Source of the DNA: Lachnospiraceae bacterium
Lineage (GTDB): Bacteria; Bacillota; Clostridia; Lachnospirales; Lachnospiraceae
DNA length: 64,000 nucleotides
Assembly (NCBI GenBank): GCA_910574185.1
Contig: CAJSZQ010000015.1
Coordinates: forward strand, 30,586 to 94,585
Direction: 5' to 3'
Numbering within the stretch: the stretch's first letter is position 1; each line of letters starts with the position of its first letter. The notes under the pieces are model-generated. The model was not told the DNA's origin, did no database searches, and worked only from the letters and a program-made list of their open reading frames with translations. The translations under genes were made by a program, and so were the position numbers. Of the stretch, positions 43,170 through 51,737 are shown one piece after another.

Positions 43170-43787
43170 TTATTCCTTTTCTATAAATGGACGCAGCATT
43201 CCCGAGAGAAGAAATGAGTTGGCATACGTCAGAATGGACACGCCAATGAGGCTCCAAATCACCGCCCCGGCCAGAATTGTAGTTGTATTCAGAAAGGTAA
43301 GAACCAGACAGGCGCCTGTCACAAGCATAATCAGCGCCATAAAGGGAAACCGCACTGCCGGAATCAGGATTGCATTTTTCATCATTTGAAACGTCGAATT
43401 TTCAAATCTTGCAATCAAAGGAAATACAAAAATCACTTCTACCATATAAATAAAAGATGCCGCGCCTAACAGAACAGTTCCCACCTCTGCAAGCTTGCCG
43501 GGCATCCTGCGCACAATCATAAAATCTATCCCGATTACCGCTCCGACTGCCAGAAGAATCAGCCATACAGCGGTACTCTGCTTTAAGTTGCTCCGAAATG
43601 CATCCAGAAATCCACGCAGAATATAACCTTCTTCATTTGCAGCAACTTTCATCATCACTGCATACAGGGCTGTAGTGGAGGCTCCGATGGTGACAATCGG
43701 CAGTGAACAGACAAGCCACAGCACATTCAGCAAAATAAAATCAAAAATACGCGTCAACACTCGAACAAATATATTATCCATTATCAT
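43170..43787 (-). CDS. YesL-family (DUF624) membrane protein of the Amadori operon
   Basis: A 205-residue membrane protein with about five hydrophobic segments, similar in order to the protein at 27760 (IFDFILLNVLWLVCSLPIV motif at the start). Start 43787 follows GGGAGGA. It is the last gene after the frl genes, separated by a 138-nt spacer that can form an unusual fold. Exact function of YesL is unknown. Confidence 0.75.
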   Translation of the reverse strand: MIMDNIFVRVLTRIFDFILLNVLWLVCSLPIVTIGASTTALYAVMMKVAANEEGYILRGFLDAFRSNLKQSTAVWLILLAVGAVIGIDFMIVRRMPGKLAEVGTVLLGAASFIYMVEVIFVFPLIARFENSTFQMMKNAILIPAVRFPFMALIMLVTGACLVLTFLNTTTILAGAVIWSLIGVSILTYANSFLLSGMLRPFIEKE

Positions 43788-43837
43788 TCCATCATCCTCC
43801 CGGCAGCCCACGAAAATTCATTTCCAGAGTCCTAAAA

Positions 43838-43906
43838 ATGCAGACTACCGCCCGCTATGCGCCTCCGCTGAATACAGTCTGCATCCAGCCAAACCTTACG
43901 CATAGC
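43838..43906. other. Interleaved inverted repeats, possible RNA pseudoknot
   Basis: ATGCAGACT (43838-43846) pairs with AGTCTGCAT (43876-43884), and GCTATGCG (43854-43861) pairs with CGCATAGC (43899-43906). The second stem starts inside the loop of the first and ends outside it, the arrangement of an H-type pseudoknot on either strand. It lies between frlB-like and yesL-type genes. Confidence 0.5.
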
Positions 43907-43925
43907 AGACGGTTTTCGTCTGATA

Positions 43926-44906
43926 CTAATATTCCACCTTCCACATATAACGGCGGGTCGTATAATCAATACCGGTTGCCTTCGACAAAGCCTTCATATA
44001 TACGTTATTCAGTACCGGTGTAAATAGCAGGTGGTTGAAATACTCCGATACAGAGTCCTTTAAGTTATCCAGCCCCAGTTCCTTGGCATCCAGTATGTAC
44101 ACCTTTTCTCCGGCATATTTCTTCATAAATGTAATAGCTCTCTCGTCTGCCTTTCTGGTTCTTCCGTCGGCAACCAGAAGGAAAAACGGCTGATTCTTGT
44201 CCGTTATCTCAAATGGTCCATGAAAGAAATCACAGCTATTAAAGGTCGGCGACTGAATCTGAAGCATCTCCAGAATATTACAGGTTGAAAAAATACGTCC
44301 GGAACCATACGCAGGACCACTTGCCAGCACTGTAATGCAGGACTCATTCTTCATTTCCTCCGCCCATTTTGCCGCCAGCGGCGCGCAGTACTCTCTTGCC
44401 TTTACATACGCCGGCTGTACCTTGGTAAATGCATCCATAGCGTCTGCGTAATTCTCATAACCTTCTACAATATCTACAATTGCCATTGCCATGCGAAGTG
44501 CGTTTCCGGCGTTTGTCTTACTCTGGTCCTTGTCGTCCTCCCAAATACTGCCGTACTGCACATTGTAATCGCAGACTTCTGTAAGGCCAGACTCTTCCAC
44601 ATACTGACTGATTGTCACTGCCCCCAGTTTCTTCGCAACTTTCGCTGCTTCAATCGTTTCCTTTGTCCCCCTCATAGAAGTAATCACCACAATGGTATTC
44701 TTTCCTACGCGCTTCGGCGGCGCATATACAAACTCACTGCTGGTAATCATCTGGGAGCGGACAACCGTAGACTCATGATCCATGAAATACTGCGCCGCAT
44801 AATGACCGTCATGGGAGCCCCCCGCTGCTACCCAGACTACGCTCTTAAGTCCGCCTTCCGCCTCCATGCCTTTGATAATTTTCTCTATAAGCTCTCTGAT
44901 TTCCAT
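43926..44906 (-). CDS. frlB: SIS-domain deglycase, FrlB-like (fructoselysine-6-phosphate type)
   Basis: A 326-residue sugar isomerase/deglycase with two SIS domains. In FrlB-like proteins this cleaves 6-phosphorylated Amadori products, such as fructoselysine-6-phosphate, to lysine and glucose-6-phosphate. First SIS: VVWVAAGGSHDGHYAAQYF; Ser/Thr-rich phosphate site VITSMRGTKET; second SIS: VLASGPAYGSGRI and FFHGPFEITDKNQPFF. AAGGAGA at good spacing. Downstream of frlC-like and together with the PfkB kinase at 48925, the pair completes a fructoselysine-type route. Exact amino acid and sugar not determinable. Confidence 0.8.
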   Translation of the reverse strand: MEIRELIEKIIKGMEAEGGLKSVVWVAAGGSHDGHYAAQYFMDHESTVVRSQMITSSEFVYAPPKRVGKNTIVVITSMRGTKETIEAAKVAKKLGAVTISQYVEESGLTEVCDYNVQYGSIWEDDKDQSKTNAGNALRMAMAIVDIVEGYENYADAMDAFTKVQPAYVKAREYCAPLAAKWAEEMKNESCITVLASGPAYGSGRIFSTCNILEMLQIQSPTFNSCDFFHGPFEITDKNQPFFLLVADGRTRKADERAITFMKKYAGEKVYILDAKELGLDNLKDSVSEYFNHLLFTPVLNNVYMKALSKATGIDYTTRRYMWKVEY

Positions 44907-44921
44907 CGTAACACTCTCCTT

Positions 44922-45755
44922 TTAAATATTCATATATTCCTTTAGCCTCTGAAAAGAAACCTCCATTGCCTGATGAGGATTTCGCATGTATTTATCATTC
45001 AATATTTCTAAACTTAAGGGCCCTTCATATCCGATATCGTCAAGTTCCCTCAGCATTTCCAAAATATCTAAATTACCTTCCCCCAGAATCAAATGCCCGT
45101 TCGGTACGCCGTCCGCAATATGGACATGCCGCAAATTTCCTTCTAAATCCTCAATTGCCCGTTTCATGGTTTCCCCGGAATAGCCAAGAGTCGCTGTATC
45201 AATCATCCCTTTTATTGCCGGCGAGCCGACTTCCTTTATCATACGGACTACATCTTTGGAATTATGGGTCGTAGTATATTCTCTTGGCGAAGTTTCCAGC
45301 GTCAGCGTTACCCCGCACCCTGCAGCCGCGTCCCCAAGAATCCCCAGCGACTCCACCGACCTGGCCCATGCATGACGTTCGTTCTCATCCAGCGTTCCAT
45401 AGCCAGCCAGAACCACCACATATTCCGCTCCCAGTTCTGCGCCGTACAGAATAGATTTTTTAAATACTTCAAGACTTCGTTTTCTCGCATTCACATTCTT
45501 TGCCGCAATATTGACTGGATACAGACATTGCTCCGGCGTAAAGCACTCCACGCTTAAATTATGGTCTTTCAGCTTTTTCTTTAGCGCCTTTAAATCACTG
45601 TACTCTACATCGTCGATATGAAAATGTGGGAAACAGGCATAAAATTCAATGGTATCCCCTCCTATTCGCTGAAGGGATTCTAACGCATAATCCAACGAAT
45701 ACCTGCCATATGGATAATTTGACGTCAAAATCTGTGATTCCTTTAAATTCTTCAT
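44922..45755 (-). CDS. frlC: FrlC-like sugar epimerase (xylose-isomerase-like TIM barrel)
   Basis: A 277-residue TIM-barrel protein of the sugar-phosphate isomerase/epimerase family; the E. coli FrlC homologue epimerises psicoselysine to fructoselysine at C3. Visible: IEFYACFPHFHIDD, VVVLAGYGTLDENE, LTLETSPREYTTTHNSK (metal Glu), MIDTATLG and LRHVHIADG, with LSLEILNDKY near the end. The metal-binding Glu, Asp, His and Glu are in the usual order. Situated between the permease and the frlB-like gene (15-nt gap). The FrlC call relies on context and length. Confidence 0.7.
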   Translation of the reverse strand: MKNLKESQILTSNYPYGRYSLDYALESLQRIGGDTIEFYACFPHFHIDDVEYSDLKALKKKLKDHNLSVECFTPEQCLYPVNIAAKNVNARKRSLEVFKKSILYGAELGAEYVVVLAGYGTLDENERHAWARSVESLGILGDAAAGCGVTLTLETSPREYTTTHNSKDVVRMIKEVGSPAIKGMIDTATLGYSGETMKRAIEDLEGNLRHVHIADGVPNGHLILGEGNLDILEMLRELDDIGYEGPLSLEILNDKYMRNPHQAMEVSFQRLKEYMNI

Positions 45756-45761
45756 ATCATC

Positions 45762-46583
45762 CTACCCCTTTACACTTCCTGCTGTAAGTCCCCGTACGAA
45801 CTGCCGCTGCAGCGCCAGGAATGCAATCACCAGCGGAAGAGAAGCGATAACCATACTGGCAACCACGAGCGTCCAGTTGGTGGTTGTCATGCCCTGAAAG
45901 TTCATAAGCCCTACCGGGACTGTCTTTTTCGCCGTACTCTGCAGCATAATATTGGCAAACATCAGCTCATTCCACACCGCCCGGAACGAAACAATCGCAC
46001 AGGAGGCAATAATCGGCTTGCTGAGCGGTACAATAATTTTGCAGAAAATCTGCCAGGTTGTCGCGCCGTCAATGTATGCAGACTCATCCAGACTATAGCT
46101 GATACTCTTATAAAATGTCATAATCAGAAATGTCGCAAAGGGAATCCGAAATGCCGCATCAATCAGCACCAGCGACGTCTGCGTATCGTACAGTCCGGCA
46201 ATCTTAACCATCTTAAACAGAGAGATTACCGACGACTGGGGCGCTAACATCAGGCCCCCCAGAATCAGATATACCCACACCTTTTTGCTCTTGAAATTCA
46301 GCCTTGCCAGCGGATATGCCGCCAGACAGCTCACAAATGTAGATAAAGCCGTTGCCATAACCGTAATAACCACGCTGTTTTTCAGATAGATTCCGATTCC
46401 CTGATTCCATGCATCCACATAATTCTGCCACACCCATTGCTCCGGCAGTGAGAAAGGCGCAAGAAACATTTCCTGATTGGTCTTAAATCCGGTTACAGCC
46501 ATCCAGATTAACGGCAGAATAATGATGACCGTAAAGAGAATAAACAATACATACGCAATTACGTGCAATATTTTCTTCTTCAT
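45762..46583 (-). CDS. Amadori-product ABC permease (MalG type)
   Basis: A 273-residue six-segment CUT1 permease. EAA loop YSLDESAYIDGATTWQIFCK, ending IIVPLSKP; C-terminus QRQFVRGLTAGSVKG. 6 nt downstream lies the frlC-like gene. E. coli uses a secondary transporter (FrlA), so an ABC importer for Amadori compounds is a variant found in Gram-positive gut bacteria. Confidence 0.85.
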   Translation of the reverse strand: MKKKILHVIAYVLFILFTVIIILPLIWMAVTGFKTNQEMFLAPFSLPEQWVWQNYVDAWNQGIGIYLKNSVVITVMATALSTFVSCLAAYPLARLNFKSKKVWVYLILGGLMLAPQSSVISLFKMVKIAGLYDTQTSLVLIDAAFRIPFATFLIMTFYKSISYSLDESAYIDGATTWQIFCKIIVPLSKPIIASCAIVSFRAVWNELMFANIMLQSTAKKTVPVGLMNFQGMTTTNWTLVVASMVIASLPLVIAFLALQRQFVRGLTAGSVKG

Positions 46584-46595
46584 AACCGCGCCCTC

Positions 46596-47477
46596 CTAAT
46601 TCTGTTCATCCAGATTGTAGCCCTTCATCTGCAGCAGACCGATAATAAAGGTCACAATGAAGATAAAGAAGGCCAGGGCCGACGCATAACCCATCTGGTC
46701 ATTCCGGAATCCAACCTTATACAGATAAGTTGCCAGCGTCTCTGTGGCATGCCCCGGTCCGCCATTGGTTGTGACAAACACTTCATCGTATTCACGAATC
46801 GAACCGGTTACCGTAATAATCGTATTGATTAAAATCGTATCCTTAATTTCCGGAAGCGTGATATACATAAATTTTTTCACCGCACTTGCTCCGTCGATAT
46901 CGGCCGCCTCATACAAATCCTCCGGAATATTCTGAATCGCCACAATAAAAAGGATTACCGTATAACCGATATACTGCCACTGAGACATTGCCGCAATGGT
47001 ATAAGTCGCCGTACTGGCCGTTCCGAGCAAATCAATGTGGGATACGTCCACTCCGATTCTCTCCAGCATAGGGTTCAGCACTCCGATTGACGGACTGACA
47101 ATCATCTTGCAGGTAATTCCGACAACCGTCACCATTAACAGCGAAGGAATAAAGTATATCGTCCTGAAAAAATTCTGGGATTTCCTCATAAATTTTGACT
47201 CCAGCACACTTGCGATAATCAGGGAAATCCCAATCTGGCATACAACCGACATAACCGTAAAAATCAGATTGTTCTTAATCGCCACATAAAAAATCTCATC
47301 CTGAAACATCTTCACGTAATTGTCGATACCTACAAACGTATGCTTCGTACTCATAGCTCCCCATTTAAAGAAGCTTTCATACAGATTGATAAATATCGGA
47401 AGATACAGTATCACAATCACCATAAGCATAGCCGGAAGCAGATAAATTCCAATCGTTTTCTGGTTCTTTTTTCTCAT
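46596..47477 (-). CDS. Amadori-product ABC permease (MalF type)
   Basis: A 293-residue six-segment permease; EAA loop EDLYEAADIDGASAVKKFMY followed by ITLPEI. Next to the MalG-type gene (12-nt gap). Like the two other importers in this window, it lacks a dedicated ATPase gene. Confidence 0.85.
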   Translation of the reverse strand: MRKKNQKTIGIYLLPAMLMVIVILYLPIFINLYESFFKWGAMSTKHTFVGIDNYVKMFQDEIFYVAIKNNLIFTVMSVVCQIGISLIIASVLESKFMRKSQNFFRTIYFIPSLLMVTVVGITCKMIVSPSIGVLNPMLERIGVDVSHIDLLGTASTATYTIAAMSQWQYIGYTVILFIVAIQNIPEDLYEAADIDGASAVKKFMYITLPEIKDTILINTIITVTGSIREYDEVFVTTNGGPGHATETLATYLYKVGFRNDQMGYASALAFFIFIVTFIIGLLQMKGYNLDEQN

Positions 47478-47513
47478 GACAGGCTGCCTCCTTTCAGCTC
47501 ATATATGTATCCT

Positions 47514-47576
47514 GCCCCTCGTGTTTCGATATATTCTGCCTGTACAGATGAGGGGCGGCTTCCGAAAGCAGCCCCC
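47514..47576 (-). terminator. Intercistronic hairpins after the binding-protein gene
   Basis: GCCCCTC (47514-47520) pairs with GAGGGGC (47550-47556), and GGGGCGGCT (47552-47560) with AGCAGCCCC (47568-47576): two mutually exclusive stems. Located between the binding-protein and permease genes, they probably set the ratio of the two products. Confidence 0.5.
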
Positions 47577-47590
47577 TTACGCCTCATCTT

Positions 47591-48895
47591 CTACTCATTC
47601 GCTTCCGCTACTTCTTTTGCAGCCGCCTGTACGTCTTTCAGAATATCTTCTGCGCTCTTCCCGTCCAGACCTTCCTGAAGGCTCGCCATGTACGTATTCG
47701 CCACATTGCCGTCCACACACTGATCCAGCCATTCTGCAATAGCCGTATAGTCTTCTGCCGTTACATAAGCGTCTGCAATCATCTTACCTGCATTATCTTC
47801 TGTAATTCCGCCAATTACTGCATTGGGAAGTCCGGTTTCTGTCGTCTGCTTCATTGCCTGTTCTTTCTCAGTCATAAACTTTAAGAACTTTACAGCCATA
47901 TCCGGATTCTCACACTCTGCTGAAATTGCATAATTCTCAGAACCGCCCGTTACGATGCTCTCCACCTCGTCGCCTGCCGCGTCAGAAGGATGCGGAATCT
48001 TAAAGTAACCATATGCATCGTCGCCCATTGCATCGGTGTAGAAAGAAAACTGGCTGGTTGCATCCAGAATCAGTCCATATTTGCCCGCTGCAAACTCTTC
48101 ACGCACCTGATAATAATCCTTTGAATTTACATTATCTCCAAAATATCCGGCGTCATTAATATCCAACAGGGTCTGGATAGACTTCAGATATCCCTCGTCT
48201 GTAAATTCACCGGACGCCGGATTATAATCTGCCATCCGAACAGCCTGATCTACGTAATTTGCATTAAACTGTCCCACATACCACATGGTATACCACTGGT
48301 CCGAATTACCGAATGCAATAGGAGTCATATCCGCTGCCTTCAAAGTATCGCATACCTCGACAAACTCATCCCATGTCGTGGGAACTTCCAGCTTGTTATC
48401 CGCAAATACCTTCTTGTTATACAGCCAGTAAAGAACAGAACTTCTATAAGGCACTGCATAGTTCTTGTCATCCAGAACACTGCTGCTTAAGAAGGAAGGC
48501 AGGAAACTGTCTCTCCATTCCGAATCCTCATCCATATATGGAGTCAAATCCAGAAGACGTCCCGCTCTTGAGAAACGGTTCAGACATTCGCCGCCCCATG
48601 CAAAGAAAATATCCGGTAAATCACCGCCTGACGCCAACACTGCCAGCTTCTCCTTAATTGCCTGGTCGCTGATATTCTCATACTCAATATGCACGCCCGG
48701 ATTTGCTTCCTCAAAATCTGCAATCGCGTCTTCAAAATACCCTTTGTACTCTTCTTCTGGATGTTTGTCAAGAAATGTCAGCGTAATATCATCCCCATCC
48801 GATTTACTGCCGCCATCGCCGCCGCTTCCGCAGCCAGCCGCAAGAGAAACTGTCAATGCCGCTGTAAGCATAAGTGCCAAAATTCTTTTTTTCAT
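47591..48895 (-). CDS. Substrate-binding lipoprotein of the Amadori ABC importer
   Basis: A 434-residue family-1 solute-binding lipoprotein with lipobox LAAGC (residues 18-22) and a Gly/Ser/Asp linker. Typical phrases: ANPGVHIEYENISDQAIKE, FAWGGECLNRFSRAGRLLDL and GKYGLILDATSQF. Second gene after the frlD-like kinase (30-nt gap). Substrate inferred from the operon as fructoselysine or a related Amadori compound. Confidence 0.85.
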   Translation of the reverse strand: MKKRILALMLTAALTVSLAAGCGSGGDGGSKSDGDDITLTFLDKHPEEEYKGYFEDAIADFEEANPGVHIEYENISDQAIKEKLAVLASGGDLPDIFFAWGGECLNRFSRAGRLLDLTPYMDEDSEWRDSFLPSFLSSSVLDDKNYAVPYRSSVLYWLYNKKVFADNKLEVPTTWDEFVEVCDTLKAADMTPIAFGNSDQWYTMWYVGQFNANYVDQAVRMADYNPASGEFTDEGYLKSIQTLLDINDAGYFGDNVNSKDYYQVREEFAAGKYGLILDATSQFSFYTDAMGDDAYGYFKIPHPSDAAGDEVESIVTGGSENYAISAECENPDMAVKFLKFMTEKEQAMKQTTETGLPNAVIGGITEDNAGKMIADAYVTAEDYTAIAEWLDQCVDGNVANTYMASLQEGLDGKSAEDILKDVQAAAKEVAEANE

Positions 48896-48924
48896 AATAA
48901 CTTCCTTCCTTTCATAGACTTCCT

Positions 48925-49806
48925 CTACATATGAATCAAATCAGACAGGCGGTCTAAGTCGACGTCATAACCCACACCTAACGCTCCGTCCTTTACTACC
49001 ACTGTCGCCGCATATTCCGCAGCCTTTGCCAGTGAAGCAGTTATCTTATCATCAGTCTGGGACTCGTCAGTCCCGGCTGATAAATAATTCGTTAAAAATG
49101 AACTGATGAAGGAATCTCCCGCTCCCATAGTATCCTTCGGCGTAACCCTGACAATATCATGGCTGTAATATCTCTCCCCGTCATAGGCAATCGTCGCATC
49201 ATGTCCTCTGGTAGCCACCGCGAGTCCGCATCCTTTCTCCACACATTTCCTAAGAATTTCCCTCGCCTCATCTTCGGAAATATGGCTGCCGGAAAAAAAT
49301 CCATAGCTGATATACGGTGAAATCCGTTCTATATCCTCATCTGTAAAATTGTCATAAAAATCATAGCAAATGGCAATACCTGCGTCAGACAACTTCTGAA
49401 TCTTATCCGTTGTCACTCTTGCTCCCCAACTGACGCACGCCACGTCAAAAGTCTTAATATACCGGATTTCCTCTTCAGTAAATGTAAAGGGATACAAATC
49501 CGTAACCCCCTTTTTATTCCAGTCCAGAAATACCCGGTCGCCCTCTACTAAGTCAACCAGCGCATATCCGCTGGAACCGGATTCATGGTGGGAACGACTG
49601 GTATCAACTCCCGCATCCTCTAAGGTCTGCTCTAGAATCCACCCTGCCTGGTCGTCTGCAAAAATTCCCATAAATCCTGCAGCAGCGCCCTGCAGTTTTG
49701 CATGATACGCAATATTATACTCATTTCCTCCTGGATACATCCTGCTCTGATGACAGTAAATATCCATAGTTGCAATCCCGATTCCGATAATACGTGGTAG
49801 TTTCAT
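48925..49806 (-). CDS. frlD: PfkB-family kinase, FrlD-like (fructoselysine 6-kinase)
   Basis: A 293-residue ribokinase-family enzyme expected to phosphorylate an Amadori compound at C6 on the inside of the membrane. N-terminal substrate site MYPGGNEYNIAYHAKLQG and catalytic signature DTMGAGDSFISSFL (Asp as base) are clear. ATG 49806 follows AGAGGAAG at 5 nt; an ATG at 49827 has no site. It is the first gene of the operon, behind a consensus promoter and a probable regulator site. Other PfkB sugar kinases cannot be excluded by sequence alone. Confidence 0.8.
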   Translation of the reverse strand: MKLPRIIGIGIATMDIYCHQSRMYPGGNEYNIAYHAKLQGAAAGFMGIFADDQAGWILEQTLEDAGVDTSRSHHESGSSGYALVDLVEGDRVFLDWNKKGVTDLYPFTFTEEEIRYIKTFDVACVSWGARVTTDKIQKLSDAGIAICYDFYDNFTDEDIERISPYISYGFFSGSHISEDEAREILRKCVEKGCGLAVATRGHDATIAYDGERYYSHDIVRVTPKDTMGAGDSFISSFLTNYLSAGTDESQTDDKITASLAKAAEYAATVVVKDGALGVGYDVDLDRLSDLIHM

Positions 49807-49828
49807 CTTCTTCCTCTTCTCACTCATC

Positions 49829-49880
49829 TTGTATTAACTCGTCTTAGGACAATAATAGTTGTAAAGTGTATTTTTGTCAA
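49829..49880 (-). promoter_or_regulatory. Promoter and operator of the frl operon
   Basis: On the minus strand: TTGACA (49880-49875), 17-nt spacer, TATTAT (49857-49852), and at the start site the motif TAAGACGAGTTAATACAA (49846-49829). The same motif recurs beside the GntR gene, so it is a likely binding site of that regulator. Confidence 0.7.
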
Positions 49881-49943
49881 TACATTTCCATTTAAGAAAA
49901 TAATTTTAGGCATTTTACACAAATCTATATCCTGCTTTTTGTT

Positions 49944-49978
49944 AAAAAAAGAGACGCTTTTTAATAAGCGCCCCTCTT
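49944..49978 (-). terminator. Terminator of the GntR-type gene
   Basis: AAGAG-GGCGCTT (49978-49966) pairs with AAGCG-TCTCTT (49959-49949) on the minus strand and ends in TTTTTTT. The stretch from 49980 to 50107 holds no gene. Confidence 0.75.
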
Positions 49979-50107
49979 AACAGTTGTCTTAACTTATATT
50001 ATATCCAGTATAACCCAACTTAATTAACCTTATGTTTCGCCGGCCTGCTTCCTATGCCAAAACTCTCCCGACAAGTCAGACGGCCTTGGAACTATACCGT
50101 CAAACTA

Positions 50108-50836
50108 CTACACATACCACTTAAGAAATCTGTCGTTATCCCCTCTCACAATGTCTTTCACCGTATGAATCGGCTCTCCATTCATATCATATACACACAT
50201 CTCCGATTCAATTACCGGAGTTCCCACCGATAGCTCTAAATGCTCTGCAATCTCTTCCGTAGCAAAAATAATCTTTACACTCCGCCTTCCTTTGTTAGAA
50301 GGAATCATGTGATATTTATTAATCAGAATATCATACAAAGACTGGCTCAAGTCCTCATGCTCCAGCCCCTGCAGACTGGCTGACAGGTGATTTTCCTCTA
50401 TGATAAGCGGAACATCGTTGGCATACCGGATTCTCTTAACGCACATAACCGCATCCCCATCCTTCAGCCTGAAAAACTCTCTGTCCATCTTAGAAACCGC
50501 CGTTTTTAAACCAGCCTCCAGAACCTTAGAATGAAAATCAACCCCCTGCATTCTTGCGTCCTCTGTAAAACTTGTCACGCCAATCGGCAGCCTTAACATA
50601 TCTGACTGCGCCACAAAGCTCCCTTTTCCCTGAACCTTAATAATATATCCCTCCACTTCCAGCTCCGCCATAGCATTGCGGACCGTCACCCGGCTCATGC
50701 CATATTCCTTTTGCATCTGGGTCTCAGAAGGAATCTTATCCCCCGGTTTCAATATTCCTGTACGAATCTCTTTCTTAATCTTATTCTTTAGCTGCAAATA
50801 CAATGGTGTCGAGTTCGTTTTTTCAATTCCACTCAT
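50108..50836 (-). CDS. frlR: GntR/HutC-family regulator, FrlR-like
   Basis: A 242-residue regulator with an N-terminal winged helix (residues 10-75, PLYLQLKNKIKKEIRTGILK and SRVTVRNAMAELEVEG) and a C-terminal UTRA ligand domain (about 95-238, with ERIRYANDVPLIIEENHL). FrlR-type regulators of this class sense a phosphorylated pathway compound. Start 50836 has GGAGG 6 nt upstream. It is upstream of and in line with the frl genes, with matching operator motifs at both promoters, so autoregulation plus control of the operon is likely. Confidence 0.8.
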   Translation of the reverse strand: MSGIEKTNSTPLYLQLKNKIKKEIRTGILKPGDKIPSETQMQKEYGMSRVTVRNAMAELEVEGYIIKVQGKGSFVAQSDMLRLPIGVTSFTEDARMQGVDFHSKVLEAGLKTAVSKMDREFFRLKDGDAVMCVKRIRYANDVPLIIEENHLSASLQGLEHEDLSQSLYDILINKYHMIPSNKGRRSVKIIFATEEIAEHLELSVGTPVIESEMCVYDMNGEPIHTVKDIVRGDNDRFLKWYV

Positions 50837-50852
50837 TTCCATCCTCCGAAAC

Positions 50853-50911
50853 TTGTATTAAAACACGTATTACTATAATCTCATAATAAACCATATTTTA
50901 TAAAAATGCAA
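50853..50911 (-). promoter_or_regulatory. Promoter and operator of the GntR-type gene
   Basis: On the minus strand: TTGCAT (50911-50906), 17-nt spacer, TATTAT (50888-50883), and the motif TAATACGTGTTTTAATACAA (50872-50853) just after the start site. A third copy, TAAGACATCTTAATACAA, lies at 50966-50949. Confidence 0.65.
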
Positions 50912-50980
50912 TGATTTATATTCCCCGGATATTAACAACTAATTTGAATTGTATTAAGATGTCTTATAACATCCAACCAA

Positions 50981-51727
50981 TTATAACATACCTATCTCAG
51001 CCAGAAGATTTTCACTCTGAAAAATATTCTCTAATGATATCTGACAGTCCCCATCGAATATATGAACCGGTATTTTATCCTGATAAGTGTATACTGTGGT
51101 TTCCTCACTATCAAGCTTATGTACCGTTACTATTTCTGCCCTGGAATCTACAATCCAGTATTCTCTCACTCCGGCATTCTTATATTTCCGATACTTGATA
51201 ATTCGGTCCCTCTTCTCGCTGGACGGCGACAAGACTTCCGCCACAAAATCCGGCGCTCCCTGAAACGCATAGTGTTCTTCATATTTCCCGCTCTCTTTTT
51301 TCCTTTTCTCTGCTTTCCTCTCTTCCCTTTCTGAATCCGTATTCTTTTTCTTACATACTACAAATACATCCAGCTGTATCATCGTCTTATCATCCTTATC
51401 AAGCTGTACGTCCACCGGAGACATACTCGCCAAACATTTCCCATTATTCCTCCTGATATAATCCTTTAAATAATAAAAAATCTCTCCGGCAATATTCTGA
51501 TGCCGCCAGGACGGCGCCGCCATATTATAGATTACACCGTCTATCAATTCCACCCGACAGTCCTCTGGCAAAGCATAATAATCCTCCGTCGTATATTCTC
51601 CCTGTCTCTTCGTCAAAAGTCTTCCCAGCGCCAAATCTCCCTTCAACTGATACGCTGCCTGCGCCTCCTTTATAAAGTCCGGATATAATCGTTCTCCAAA
51701 TTCATTATCTTCATAATTTTGATTCAT
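50981..51727 (-). CDS. Uma2-family endonuclease, copy 1
   Basis: A 248-residue protein of the Uma2 (DUF820) PD-(D/E)xK nuclease-like family, of unknown biological role. Visible: YYALPEDCRVELIDGVIYNM, APSWRHQ, the SPVDVQLD strand, the active-site pair from VAEVLSPSSEKRD and YREYWIVD. At the position of the conserved Pro-Asp (IQPDVF), this copy has Leu-Asp (IQLDVF), a single base change. Start 51727 follows AGGGGG. It is a tandem paralogue of the next gene, with long identical stretches. Confidence 0.8.
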   Translation of the reverse strand: MNQNYEDNEFGERLYPDFIKEAQAAYQLKGDLALGRLLTKRQGEYTTEDYYALPEDCRVELIDGVIYNMAAPSWRHQNIAGEIFYYLKDYIRRNNGKCLASMSPVDVQLDKDDKTMIQLDVFVVCKKKNTDSEREERKAEKRKKESGKYEEHYAFQGAPDFVAEVLSPSSEKRDRIIKYRKYKNAGVREYWIVDSRAEIVTVHKLDSEETTVYTYQDKIPVHIFDGDCQISLENIFQSENLLAEIGML

Positions 51728-51737
51728 TCGACACCCC

